A DNA stretch of 64,000 bases from SFTJ01 sp045613305 (lineage in GTDB: Bacteria; Bacteroidota; Bacteroidia; Bacteroidales; Muribaculaceae). Shown here piece by piece: positions 17,694-26,468 of this stretch; position 1 is the first letter of the stretch, and every line of letters starts with the position of its first letter. The stretch is from positions 53,981 through 117,980 of the forward strand of contig JAZLAU010000031.1 of assembly GCA_045613305.1 (NCBI GenBank), read 5' to 3'. The notes beneath the pieces are model-generated. The model did not search any database. It worked only from the letters and a program-made list of their open reading frames with translations, and was not told the DNA's origin. A program made the translations under genes and the position numbers.

Positions 17694-18518
17694 ATGGCAT
17701 TTGTGAAAATTAGCGAACAATCGTCGCTTTATAACGATTTGGAAAAGAAGTCAACACTTGAGATATTGACAGATATCAACCGTGAAGACCACAAGGTGGC
17801 TGATGCAGTGGCAGAAGCCATTCCACAAATCGGCAAACTTGTAGACGGCATTGTTGAGCGCATGAAAAAGGGAGGCCGTATCTTCTACATGGGAGCCGGC
17901 ACATCGGGTCGTCTTGGCGTTCTTGACGCATCGGAAATTCCTCCAACATTTGGCGTTGAACCAACATGGGTGATTGGTATTATTGCTGGTGGCGACACCG
18001 CATTGCGCAATCCGGTAGAAAAAGCCGAAGACGACACAGAACAAGGCTGGAAAGACCTTCAAGCGTTTAACATCACACCAAACGATACAGTTATCGGTAT
18101 TGCTGCTTCGGGCACAACTCCTTATGTTTTAGGTGTTTTGAAGACTGCTCGTGAATTCGGCTGTTTGACAGCGGGTATTTGCAGCAACCCAGATGCTCCA
18201 ATCACTGAAGTTGCCGAAATTGGCATCGTGATGGTAGTGGGCCCAGAATTCTTGACAGGTAGTTCACGCATGAAGAGCGGCACAGGTCAAAAGTTGATTT
18301 GTAACATGATTACAACATCAGTTATGATTAAGATGGGTCGTGTTAAAGGCAACAAGATGGTGAACATGCAATTGTCGAATGCAAAACTTGTAGACCGTGG
18401 CACTCGCATGGTGGTTGAAGAGTTGGGCTTGCCATATGAAGAAGCAAAGCGCTTGCTTTTGCTACATGGCTCAGTGAAGGCTGCGACCGATGCATATAAT
18501 GCAGAAAAAGCAGAATAA
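17694..18518 (+). CDS. murQ: N-acetylmuramic acid-6-phosphate etherase
   Basis: A 274-residue SIS-domain protein that cleaves the lactyl ether of MurNAc-6-phosphate to give GlcNAc-6-phosphate and D-lactate in the cytosol. The family mark GAGTSGRLGVLDASEIPPTF is intact, and the two glutamates expected in catalysis correspond to Glu81 (SEIPP) and Glu112 (KAEDD). GSSRMKSGTGQKLICNM is also diagnostic. It is slightly shorter than E. coli MurQ (298 residues), mainly at the ends. It closes the salvage locus and is followed directly by a strong terminator. Confidence 0.92.
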   Translation: MAFVKISEQSSLYNDLEKKSTLEILTDINREDHKVADAVAEAIPQIGKLVDGIVERMKKGGRIFYMGAGTSGRLGVLDASEIPPTFGVEPTWVIGIIAGGDTALRNPVEKAEDDTEQGWKDLQAFNITPNDTVIGIAASGTTPYVLGVLKTAREFGCLTAGICSNPDAPITEVAEIGIVMVVGPEFLTGSSRMKSGTGQKLICNMITTSVMIKMGRVKGNKMVNMQLSNAKLVDRGTRMVVEELGLPYEEAKRLLLLHGSVKAATDAYNAEKAE

Positions 18519-18540
18519 AATTATTGCTTAAATCTATATA

Positions 18541-18578
18541 GCCATCCTCGGGATTACTCGAGGATGGCTTTTCTTTTA
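18541..18578 (+). terminator. Terminator of the murein-salvage locus
   Basis: GCCATCCTCG pairs with CGAGGATGGC around an 8-base loop, followed by TTTTCTTTT. It lies 22 bases after the murQ stop. Confidence 0.9.
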
Positions 18579-18634
18579 TCGGGAAAGGTGCAAAAGGGGT
18601 TAAAAAAAATGAATAAATGCCGATTTTTGGGTTA

Positions 18635-18642
18635 TAATTTTG
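18635..18642 (+). promoter_or_regulatory. -7 box for the DUF5106 gene
   Basis: TAATTTTG fits TAnnTTTG and lies 58 bases before the ATG at 18701, just after the murQ terminator. No convincing -33 element is seen. Confidence 0.45.
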
Positions 18643-18700
18643 TGCAGTGAATATTAAGCAGTAATTTTACTTGTTAAATTGTGAACAAACGAGAAATAGA

Positions 18701-19594
18701 ATGAAAAAACTAATAATTTTATTACTGATGGTTATGGCGATGCCTACTGTAAAAGGCATGGCTCAAGAAGTGGAAACTCCAAAAACTTTGTTTGAATATC
18801 CGGTAGCTCCCGACACTATTCAGAAGTTTGAAAACCGCGTTAACTATATTGTAACTAGGTTTTGGAATAACTTTGACTTGTCGAAGCCGATAACCGATTT
18901 GGAAGCATTTAATGGGGCTTTTGTTGATTATTTGGGATTTTTGCGTTATTGCCACCGCACAGTGGCCATTTCGTCGGTGCGTGATTTCATGTTCAAGGCG
19001 CAAACCAATAAGCCTAATTTTGAAAAGATTGCCATGCTTGCCGACCTTAATCTCTATCAAGTGGGAGCAGAATATTGGAGCGACGAGATATATATGGAAT
19101 TTTTGAAGCCTGTGGTTAACAATAAGGCTCTTAAGCAAGATGTTCGCAAATATTATGCTAAGCACATGGAGCGCATCAACAACACACAATTGCGCGGCTC
19201 GATGGCAGAACTTGAATATGTTGACGCTAATGGTGATAAGAAAAAAGTAGGTGATATAGAGGCTGAAATGTTAATCCTTTTTATCACTATTGACAACGAC
19301 CCTGACCAATCGTTTCAACGCGTACGCTTGAGTACCGACGTGGCAATCAACAATTTGCTTGCCGACGGTAAGGTGAAGTTGCTTTGCCTATCGCCAGAGA
19401 AGTATAGCGCCGAGTGGTCGAGAAACGCATCGGCATATGCAACAAATTGGATGATTGGTGCTTGTCCGGAATTGGCTATGGACGGCAAATATGATGTGCG
19501 TTTTATGCCATGCTTTATGATTTTGGATAAGGATAAACTCATTATCCAAAAGAATGTGGACCTTGAAACAATTATGTCGACATTTGGTTATTGA
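18701..19594 (+). CDS. Exported DUF5106, thioredoxin-like protein
   Basis: A 297-residue protein resembling DUF5106 exported proteins of Bacteroidales. The signal peptide spans residues 1-21 (hydrophobic IILLLMVMAMP, ends GMAQ). The N-terminal 130 residues are helical (FENRVNYIVTRFWNNFDL). The C-terminal half has the layout of a thioredoxin fold of the TlpA type: LILFITIDNDPDQSF, then KVKLLCLSP, then RFMPCFMILDKD with the proline that precedes the last strands. The usual CxxC redox pair is absent, so it may bind rather than reduce. The ATG at 18701 is favoured over a TTG at 18671. DoxX follows after 68 bases. Confidence 0.65.
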   Translation: MKKLIILLLMVMAMPTVKGMAQEVETPKTLFEYPVAPDTIQKFENRVNYIVTRFWNNFDLSKPITDLEAFNGAFVDYLGFLRYCHRTVAISSVRDFMFKAQTNKPNFEKIAMLADLNLYQVGAEYWSDEIYMEFLKPVVNNKALKQDVRKYYAKHMERINNTQLRGSMAELEYVDANGDKKKVGDIEAEMLILFITIDNDPDQSFQRVRLSTDVAINNLLADGKVKLLCLSPEKYSAEWSRNASAYATNWMIGACPELAMDGKYDVRFMPCFMILDKDKLIIQKNVDLETIMSTFGY

Positions 19595-19662
19595 TAATAA
19601 CCGAAGCGGAGTAAGGCGAAAAAGAAAATAAACAGAAATTAGATAACGATACGAGGAGCAAT

Positions 19663-20160
19663 ATGTTGAAGTTTGCAAAAAGATTATTTGTGTATCTCAC
19701 TTCACACACCTATAGCAATATGTCGCGATTGTTTATGCGACTATTTATTGGAGTGATACTTATGCAGTTGGGCGTAAGCCAAATGACCAATTTCGAACTT
19801 TATGAAAGGATTCCCGAAACAATGGGGATGAGTGGCGGCACATTTATCAGTGTGATAATAGCGGTAGAGTTGGTGTGCTCAACATTGATAATATTAGGCC
19901 TGTTCACCCGATTTGCAGTTTTGCCATTGCTTGTTATAATGTCGGGGGCTGTGTATTATGTAAAAGAAGGCCTGTCGTCGGTAACGGGCGACATTTTTGG
20001 CATGCAGCCGCTGATGTTGCCGTTGTTGATTTGCGGCATATTGTTGTTCTTCATTATAGCAGGTCCGGGTAAGATATCGTTCGACTATGTATTGGCAAGA
20101 TATATGGTTAGTTTCGACGGCCCTACTGATGAAGAAGAAAAGGACCTTGAAGAGGCATAA
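19663..20160 (+). CDS. DoxX-family membrane protein
   Basis: A 165-residue protein with four hydrophobic segments. The pattern RLFMRLFIGVILMQLGVSQM, then SVIIAVELVCSTLIILGLF, AVLPLLVIMSGAVYYV and a last segment at LLPLLICGILLFFIIAG is that of DoxX/TQO-small-subunit-like proteins, whose role is mostly linked to redox and thiol stress. The C-terminal 25 residues are acidic (DEEEKDLEEA). A purine-rich ACGAGGAG precedes the start, unusual here. It lies between DUF5106 and mnmA on the same strand. Confidence 0.75.
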   Translation: MLKFAKRLFVYLTSHTYSNMSRLFMRLFIGVILMQLGVSQMTNFELYERIPETMGMSGGTFISVIIAVELVCSTLIILGLFTRFAVLPLLVIMSGAVYYVKEGLSSVTGDIFGMQPLMLPLLICGILLFFIIAGPGKISFDYVLARYMVSFDGPTDEEEKDLEEA

Positions 20161-20197
20161 TTACAATTGAATTTTGTAAGAAACAGGAGTTAAAGAG

Positions 20198-21274
20198 ATG
20201 AGTATAGCAGTACTGATATCGGGCGGAGTAGACAGTGCAGTGGTGGTTCACAAGTTGAAAGAAGAAGGCCACGACTTGCAGTTATTCTACATTCGCATAG
20301 GAATGGATAATGGCGAAGGCGACTGCTCGGCCGAGGAAGACATAGAAATGTGCCAACTGATAGCGCATAAGTATGGCTTGCCGCTTGAGGTGGTTTCGTT
20401 GCATCAAGAATATTGGGATAATGTGATGGAATATGCTTTGCGCACGGTGAAAGCCGGATTGACGCCAAATCCAGATATGATGTGCAATAAAATGATAAAG
20501 TTTGGTTACTTTGAGGAGCGTTGGGGGCATGAATTCGATATGACAGCCACAGGGCACTATGCATCGACCGACTTTGTTAATGGCACAAAATATCTTGCTA
20601 CTGCAGTGGACCCGGTAAAGGACCAAACCGACTTTTTGGCTCAAATATCATATAAGCAGTTAGAACATTTGATGTTTCCTTTGGGAAGTATGCCAAAGGC
20701 CGATGTTCGCCGCTTGGCAATAGAGGCTAATTTGCCAAATGCCTATCGTAAGGATAGCCAAGGTATTTGTTTCTTAGGCAAGATTAACTATAACGACTTC
20801 ATTCGCCGCCATCTTGGCGAACGCAAGGGCAACATCATAGAACTTGAAACCGGCAAGAAAATAGGTGAGCACAAAGGATTTTGGTTTCACACTATAGGCC
20901 AGCGTAAAGGCTTGGGATTGAGCGGAGGTCCGTGGTATGTGGTGAAAAAAAATCCTGTTGACAACGTTATTTATGTGAGCAACGGATATGACACCGAAAA
21001 GCAATATGGACGCATAATCCACCTTGATGAAATGCACTTCATTTCGGGCAATCCTTGGGCTAATGTTGATGGCAGTGTTGACATAATGTTTAAAAACCGA
21101 CACACTCCCGACTTTATTAAGGCGAAATTTACCCATTTGGGAGGAAGTGAGTATGTTATAGAGTCGGAACGCGATGTGCAAGGCATAGCCCCGGGTCAGT
21201 TTGCTGTGATATATGATGCCACCGGGCACTTGTGCTATGGAAGTGGCGTAATTACAGGCCAAAAAATTGAGTGA
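20198..21274 (+). CDS. mnmA: tRNA-specific 2-thiouridylase MnmA
   Basis: A 358-residue enzyme that inserts sulfur at uridine-34 of tRNA-Lys, -Glu and -Gln using ATP and a persulfide donor. The PP-loop is at residues 7-13 (ISGGVDSAV). The two catalytic cysteines are seen in NPDMMCNKMIKFG and SQGICFLGKINY, and HTIGQRKGLG is the family's central-domain mark. Length is normal. Bacteroidales often carry more than one MnmA copy; this one has all functional residues. Its stop overlaps a GTG that could start the next gene. Confidence 0.9.
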   Translation: MSIAVLISGGVDSAVVVHKLKEEGHDLQLFYIRIGMDNGEGDCSAEEDIEMCQLIAHKYGLPLEVVSLHQEYWDNVMEYALRTVKAGLTPNPDMMCNKMIKFGYFEERWGHEFDMTATGHYASTDFVNGTKYLATAVDPVKDQTDFLAQISYKQLEHLMFPLGSMPKADVRRLAIEANLPNAYRKDSQGICFLGKINYNDFIRRHLGERKGNIIELETGKKIGEHKGFWFHTIGQRKGLGLSGGPWYVVKKNPVDNVIYVSNGYDTEKQYGRIIHLDEMHFISGNPWANVDGSVDIMFKNRHTPDFIKAKFTHLGGSEYVIESERDVQGIAPGQFAVIYDATGHLCYGSGVITGQKIE

Positions 21275-21282
21275 TAAAAAAC

Positions 21283-21858
21283 ATGAAAGATAAAGTAAGA
21301 TTGAATGTCTTAGGAATAACCTACAGTCAGGTTAGGAGCGGAGCATATGCACTGCTTTTGGCAGAGGATGAGGGATATTATCGCATTCCGATAGTGGTAG
21401 GGTCGGCCGAAGCGCAGGCTATTGCCATTAAGTTGGAGGATATTGTTCCACCGCGTCCGTTGGCCCACGACTTGATAGCAAACATCAATAAGGCATTTGG
21501 CATTACCTTAGATGAGGTGTTTATATATAAATTTCAGGATGGTGTGTTTTTGTCGGAGATGCGAATGACATGCGACGGCCGTCAAGTGACGCTTGATTGT
21601 CGCACGTCGGATGCGGTGGCAATGTCGTTGCGAACAAATGCGCCAATCTATACCACTCGCGAGATTTTGATGACCACTGGTTTTAAGAGTAAAGACAAGG
21701 GTGCAAAATCGGACGATGTCATGGCAGAGGAGTTGAGCCTCGACCGATATGCCGAAGAGGAGTTGCAGCGAATGCTCAAAAAATGTGTAGACCGAGAAGA
21801 ATATGAGCGTGCTGCCGAAATACAAAAGGTGATTTTAGAAAAGCAGAAAAAAGAGTAA
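21283..21858 (+). CDS. DUF151 bifunctional-nuclease-like protein with UVR motif
   Basis: A 191-residue protein. Residues 1-135 form a BFN/DUF151 domain (VRLNVLGITYSQ, YRIPIVVGSAEAQAIAIKLE, RPLAHDLI, DCRTSDAVAMSLRTNAPIY). Residues 155-190 resemble a UvrB/UvrC-interaction motif (LKKCVDREEYERAAEIQKVI). Plant and mycobacterial relatives have been linked to nuclease activity and nucleotide binding, but the bacterial role is not settled. Start choice is open: GTG at 21271 would overlap the mnmA stop (GTGA), while ATG at 21283 gives the normal N-terminus and is used here. Confidence 0.75.
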   Translation: MKDKVRLNVLGITYSQVRSGAYALLLAEDEGYYRIPIVVGSAEAQAIAIKLEDIVPPRPLAHDLIANINKAFGITLDEVFIYKFQDGVFLSEMRMTCDGRQVTLDCRTSDAVAMSLRTNAPIYTTREILMTTGFKSKDKGAKSDDVMAEELSLDRYAEEELQRMLKKCVDREEYERAAEIQKVILEKQKKE

Positions 21859-21875
21859 ATAAAAATAACGATAAT

Positions 21876-23180
21876 ATGAAGAATGTTAAACTACAACTCA
21901 TTGTGATGAACTTCCTCGAATTTGCAGTTTGGGGAGCGTATCTAACATGTATGGGAAATTACCTGGGCAAGGCAGGTATGGGTGCTGAAATCGCATGGTT
22001 TTATGCAATTCAAGGTATAGTGTCAATTTTTATGCCTACGATAATGGGCGTAATAGCCGACCGTTATATTCAACCACAACGCTTGTTGGGAATTTGCCAC
22101 TTGTTGGCAGGTATGTCGATGATAGGCTTGTTCTACATGGGTATGGCTGACGCTCAACCCGATAAGACTGCATTTATCGCTCTATACACATTGAGCGTGG
22201 CGTTCTACATGCCTACATTGGCACTATCGAACACCACTGCGTTTACCATCTTGAAGGATAATGGCCTCGACACTGTGAAGGATTTCCCTCCAATCAGAGT
22301 GTTTGGTACAGTGGGTTTTATTGCCACCATGTGGTTTGTAAACTGTGCGGCAATTGATAATGGTTCATTCTCATTCACATTGGCAGAAAACCTAAATAAA
22401 TTCCAATATACCCACATGCAGTTCCTTGTATCGGGAGTGCTTGGCGTATTGTTGTTTGTTTACTGTATGTTCTTGCCACAATGTAAACTTGTAACAAAGC
22501 CATCGCAGTCGCTTGCCGAAACATTAGGCTTCGATGCATTTAAACTCTTTAAGAGCCGTCGCATGGCTATGTTCTTCATTTTCTCATGCCTATTGGGTAT
22601 GTCGTTGCAAGTTACTAACGGCTATGCAACACCATTTATAACACACTTTAAGGGCGTTGAAGAATATGCAACATCATTTGCAGCAAACAATGCAACCTTG
22701 TTGATATCGTTGTCGCAAGTGGCTGAAGCGTTGTGTATTTTGCTCATACCATTCTTCTTGAAGCGTTACGGCATTAAGACAGTAATGCTGATTGCAATGT
22801 TTGCGTGGGTGGCTCGATTTGGATTCTTCGGAATAGGTAATCCTGCGTTCCCAGGTGTGATAATGTTTATCTTGTCATGCATAGTTTATGGTGTGGCATT
22901 CGACTTTTTTAATGTATCAGGCGGTTTGTTTGTTGACCAAGAATGCGATGCAAAGGTAAGAGCATCGGCGCAAGGATTGTTTATGCTTATGACCAACGGC
23001 TTGGGTGCTACAATAGGTACATTGTTGGCCGGAGAAATAATTAATCACTATTGCACATGGAACGAACAGGGCTATTTGGTAGGCGATTGGCAATCGGCAT
23101 GGTTTATTTTTGCAGGCTTTGCGTTGGTAGTTGCTGTAGCCTTCATGGTATTGTTTAAGTCGAAAAAAGAAGAAAAGTAA
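21876..23180 (+). CDS. Nucleoside-type MFS permease (NHS family)
   Basis: A 434-residue transporter with 12 predicted membrane segments. The start LQLIVMNFLEFAVWGAYL and IMGVIADRYIQPQRLLGICH match the nucleoside:H+ symporter group (NupG/XapB). Later marks are LPQCKLVTKPSQS in the central loop and FNVSGGLFVDQECDAKVRASAQGLF, a conserved segment in this family. It would import nucleosides by proton symport. It lies 17 bases after the DUF151 gene and 8 bases before rsmE, so it is probably co-transcribed with RNA-modification genes. Confidence 0.75.
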   Translation: MKNVKLQLIVMNFLEFAVWGAYLTCMGNYLGKAGMGAEIAWFYAIQGIVSIFMPTIMGVIADRYIQPQRLLGICHLLAGMSMIGLFYMGMADAQPDKTAFIALYTLSVAFYMPTLALSNTTAFTILKDNGLDTVKDFPPIRVFGTVGFIATMWFVNCAAIDNGSFSFTLAENLNKFQYTHMQFLVSGVLGVLLFVYCMFLPQCKLVTKPSQSLAETLGFDAFKLFKSRRMAMFFIFSCLLGMSLQVTNGYATPFITHFKGVEEYATSFAANNATLLISLSQVAEALCILLIPFFLKRYGIKTVMLIAMFAWVARFGFFGIGNPAFPGVIMFILSCIVYGVAFDFFNVSGGLFVDQECDAKVRASAQGLFMLMTNGLGATIGTLLAGEIINHYCTWNEQGYLVGDWQSAWFIFAGFALVVAVAFMVLFKSKKEEK

Positions 23181-23188
23181 AAATATAT

Positions 23189-23899
23189 ATGCATAGATTT
23201 TATGCTCCCGACATAGCCGAAACCCTCACATTGCCAGAAGTAGAATCGGGGCATTGTGTGCGAGTGTTGCGATTGCAAGCCGGCGATGAGATAATGGTGG
23301 TAGACGGCAAGGGAAATTGCCACTTGTGTCGCATAGTGTTGGCGCATCACAAACGCTGTGCAGTGGAGATTGTCAGCAGCGAGCGAGTGGATAATCACTG
23401 GGGGCATAAGATAGTGGTAGCAATAGCGCCGACCAAGAATCTCGACCGTGTGGAATGGATGGTGGAAAAATGCACCGAAATGGGCATTGACCGCATCATT
23501 CCTTTGCGATGCCGTTATAGTGAGCGCAAAGAGTTGAAGACCGAACGCATAGAGAAGATTTTGGTGTCGGCCATGAAGCAATCGCTAAAGAGCGTTTTAC
23601 CTGCACTCGATGAGATGACTCAGATAGCCGATGTAATTAAAATGCCATTTGAAGGCAAAAAATACATTGCTTATTGTGATAAGAGCATTCCTCGCCGATT
23701 GTTTGCCCAGGAGTATGACAGTGATGCAGACGCTTTAATTATGATAGGTCCGGAAGGAGATTTCAGCGCGGAGGAAATAGAAATGGCGTTGGCGGCGGGA
23801 TTTGTGCCTATCTCGTTAGGCGATAGCCGCTTGCGCACCGAAAGTGCTGCTGTAATGGCTTGTGCCATGTGTCACACAATAAAGCAAATGAAGGAGTGA
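23189..23899 (+). CDS. rsmE: 16S rRNA m3U1498 methyltransferase RsmE
   Basis: A 236-residue SPOUT methyltransferase, expected to methylate N3 of U1498 in 16S rRNA using S-adenosylmethionine. The N-terminal PUA-like part starts MHRFYAPDI and contains HCVRVLRLQAGDE. The knotted C-terminal domain shows MVEKCTEMGIDRIIPL, IMIGPEGDFSAEEIE and SLGDSRLRTESAAV, the cofactor-binding trefoil. Length and motif order are normal. Confidence 0.9.
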   Translation: MHRFYAPDIAETLTLPEVESGHCVRVLRLQAGDEIMVVDGKGNCHLCRIVLAHHKRCAVEIVSSERVDNHWGHKIVVAIAPTKNLDRVEWMVEKCTEMGIDRIIPLRCRYSERKELKTERIEKILVSAMKQSLKSVLPALDEMTQIADVIKMPFEGKKYIAYCDKSIPRRLFAQEYDSDADALIMIGPEGDFSAEEIEMALAAGFVPISLGDSRLRTESAAVMACAMCHTIKQMKE

Positions 23900-23953
23900 C
23901 GGGGTGTGATGAGATTATTAATAACAGATTAATCAGTAAATTAAAATAGATAT

Positions 23954-25585
23954 ATGAGAATTATTGTGAAAAGTGTTTTTGCTTTGGTGATGGCTTTGTC
24001 ATGTGCCGTTGGCGTTAGTGCTCAAAATGCAGGTTCGATAAAGCAGCAAATCAACGAGGCTGTAATGAAAATCTACAATGAGGAGCTAAATAAGAATCCG
24101 AATGACTATTTGGTTCTTAATGGTAGAGCGAACCAATATTTCATAAATGGCGATTTTCTTCGCGCACTTGATGATGTTAATAAGGCAATATCGTTGACAC
24201 CAGAAAAGGAAACCGAAACGCGATATGAAGAATTTATGCTTCGTGCAAAGATTTTTGATGCAAGAGGTGACCAAGAAAAACGCATTGCCGACTTGTATGA
24301 GGCAAATAAAATTGACCCAACAAAGATTAACTGCTTAGGCTTGTTGGCGCAAGCAAACTATGAGTTGGAACGCTATGACGATAGTGAACAGTGCTTTCAA
24401 CGCATTATTCGCATTCAGCCAAACAATTATGAGGCTCTTGCGGGTTTGGGACGCATAGAAGTTATGCGTAAAAATTTCGGTAAGGCGGCAGAGTATATTG
24501 ACCGTGCAGTGAAATTGTATACAGCAGAACCTGCGGTGTACATCAACCGCGCCGAAGTGCTTATCATGATGGAGCAATATGAGCCAGCAGCGCAAGACTT
24601 GATTTCGGCCTTGAGTGTGGGCACAAACAACCAAGATGCCATTGAAGCTCTTGCTGCAATGAGCGATGTGCAATATGATGCTGTGGTTTCGGCCCTAAAC
24701 AACTCTATTTCAAAGGCTCCTCGCAATGGTATGTTCTATTATTTGGCTGCACAAATAGCAATGGACCACAATCATTTTGCTGACGCTGAATATTATCTAA
24801 ATACAATCAACACAAATAAGTTGTATGAGTATCACAGCCTTTATAATGATGTGGCTAATGCTCAGTTTAATTTGGGTAAGTATAATGATGCGTTTAAGAG
24901 CGTGGGTGTGGCAATACGTGCTGCCGACGATGTGCCTGAATATTATGTGACTCGTGCAAAGATTCAGCGCGCAATGACGCTTAATGAAGATGCTGAGAAA
25001 ACTGTGAAGTTTGCATTGGCGCTTAATGCCGATATGATTACAGCCCTAACCGAGCAAGCGTTGAATTATATTGCAGAAGAAAAATATGAAGATGCGTTGT
25101 CGGCATTAAACTTGGCCATTATCAACAACTCTGAATCGGCAGAAAACACTTTGCTTCGCGCATGGTTGTATAAATACAAAATGAACAAAGAAGACTTGGC
25201 AAAGCAGGATTATACTCGCATCTTATTGATGAACGATGACATTACTTCGCTTAGAGGTGTGGCGCTTCATGAGTTGGGCCGCGACGAAGAAGCCAAGGCT
25301 TGGGCTGCAAAGATTGTAGAAGAGGGTGTTATGCCTGGCGGTGAAGCATATTATGTGGCAGCAGCGGTTTGCTCGTTGTGTGGCGATTTAGATAAGGCAT
25401 ACAGTTATTTGACAAGTGCTTTAGCAAATGGCTACGGAAATTACCATAATCTAACCCGCGCCGACCATCCTGTGGTTAATGTTGCGGCTTTGAAGGGCGC
25501 TCGTTTAGATGCTATTTTAACGCAATTTGCTTCAGCATTTAAGGCAAAGCGAATTACCGACGTGGACGATGCTGAAAAGAAATAA
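23954..25585 (+). CDS. Exported tetratricopeptide-repeat protein
   Basis: A 543-residue protein with a signal peptide (residues 1-23, ends GVSAQN) followed by about 12 TPR-like helical pairs across nearly the whole length. Examples are YLVLNGRANQYFINGDFLRALDDVNKAI and NYEALAGLGRIEVMRKNFGKAAEYI-type repeats. No catalytic domain is seen. It probably serves as a periplasmic or outer-membrane scaffold. Fifty-four bases after rsmE, followed by a clear terminator, so it may end that transcript. Confidence 0.75.
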   Translation: MRIIVKSVFALVMALSCAVGVSAQNAGSIKQQINEAVMKIYNEELNKNPNDYLVLNGRANQYFINGDFLRALDDVNKAISLTPEKETETRYEEFMLRAKIFDARGDQEKRIADLYEANKIDPTKINCLGLLAQANYELERYDDSEQCFQRIIRIQPNNYEALAGLGRIEVMRKNFGKAAEYIDRAVKLYTAEPAVYINRAEVLIMMEQYEPAAQDLISALSVGTNNQDAIEALAAMSDVQYDAVVSALNNSISKAPRNGMFYYLAAQIAMDHNHFADAEYYLNTINTNKLYEYHSLYNDVANAQFNLGKYNDAFKSVGVAIRAADDVPEYYVTRAKIQRAMTLNEDAEKTVKFALALNADMITALTEQALNYIAEEKYEDALSALNLAIINNSESAENTLLRAWLYKYKMNKEDLAKQDYTRILLMNDDITSLRGVALHELGRDEEAKAWAAKIVEEGVMPGGEAYYVAAAVCSLCGDLDKAYSYLTSALANGYGNYHNLTRADHPVVNVAALKGARLDAILTQFASAFKAKRITDVDDAEKK

Positions 25586-25611
25586 TATTCTCATATAGAA
25601 GCAAACAAACT

Positions 25612-25645
25612 AAACGCCATACCGCATGCGGTATTGCGTTTTTAT
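25612..25645 (+). terminator. Terminator after TPR gene
   Basis: AAACGC..ATACCGC pairs with GCGGTAT..GCGTTT (one mismatch), followed by TTTTTATT. It separates the plus-strand genes from the minus-strand genes that follow. Confidence 0.8.
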
Positions 25646-25693
25646 TATGTAAATTATTATATAATTAAGGTTTAAAGTGTTTGGAGTGCGATA

Positions 25694-25900
25694 TCAGTCT
25701 TCTGTATAATCAAGAATATCGCCGGGCGTACAATCGAGCGCTTTACAAATGGCGTCGAGGGTTGAGAATCTGATGGCTTTAGCTTTGCCTGTTTTTAGTA
25801 TCGACAGGTTTGCCAGTGTTATGCCTACTTGTTCCGACAATTCGTTAAGCGACATTTTTCGCTTTGCCATCATTACGTCGAGATTTACGATGATGCTCAT
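25694..25900 (-). CDS. Small XRE/YozG-type helix-turn-helix regulator
   Basis: A 68-residue protein consisting of a single Cro/CI-like helix-turn-helix: MMAKRKMSLNELSEQVGITLANLSILKTGKAKAI forms the first helices and FSTLDAICKALDCTPGDIL the last two. It resembles YozG-type regulators. These are often encoded with a DUF2975 membrane protein, exactly as here (29 bases apart, DUF2975 first). It probably controls its own operon; targets cannot be read from the window. Confidence 0.85.
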   Translation of the reverse strand: MSIIVNLDVMMAKRKMSLNELSEQVGITLANLSILKTGKAKAIRFSTLDAICKALDCTPGDILDYTED

Positions 25901-25929
25901 ATGTTTGTGCTTTTTTGTAGTTAAAAAAA

Positions 25930-26436
25930 TCAGATGGTGAGTTTGTTTTCTTCAGCTGCCTTTACTGCAAGACTATAGAGCATAGCAACTAAAAGAATGA
26001 TAGTTGGTGTGATAAATAAATCGCTTGTTATGTGAATTTCTCTCATGCCACTAATTATGTGTTTGTTCATAAGGAAAAGTTCGAAGAAAAATGAAGTTGC
26101 AGCCAAAGCAAAAAGCAATCGGGTGTTGCTGCGGGTAAATACTTGGTCAGACTTGAGCCCTTTGAGCAGTTTCAGTATAAATGTGAAAAGAATGGCAATC
26201 ATTATAGCCGTGGTTACAACGTAGCCTATTAATTCTATCCATTGAATTGCAGTTACTGTTGCCGATGCGTTTTCAATCCAAACAACCGGCCCAACATCTG
26301 AAGCGCCTGCAAGGTTGAATGTGATGATGTTGGCGAAACGAAGAACACGAACAATAAAGATTAGGGTCCAAAATGAGCAAAAGCAAAGTGCCATGTAGCA
26401 CAAGAATTTTGAGGTTAAAATTGTTTGATTTTTCAT
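25930..26436 (-). CDS. DUF2975 membrane protein
   Basis: A 168-residue protein with four hydrophobic segments: LCYMALCFCSFWTLIFIV, IELIGYVVTTAIMIAILFTF, LLFALAATSFFFELFL and LFITPTIILLVAMLYSLAVKAAEE. It fits DUF2975 in size and in the adjoining YozG-type regulator gene. The function is unknown; the pair could act as a membrane sensor with its regulator, which is inference. Confidence 0.75.
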   Translation of the reverse strand: MKNQTILTSKFLCYMALCFCSFWTLIFIVRVLRFANIITFNLAGASDVGPVVWIENASATVTAIQWIELIGYVVTTAIMIAILFTFILKLLKGLKSDQVFTRSNTRLLFALAATSFFFELFLMNKHIISGMREIHITSDLFITPTIILLVAMLYSLAVKAAEENKLTI

Positions 26437-26468
26437 AATACATTAAATATTTATTGTTAAACGATAAA

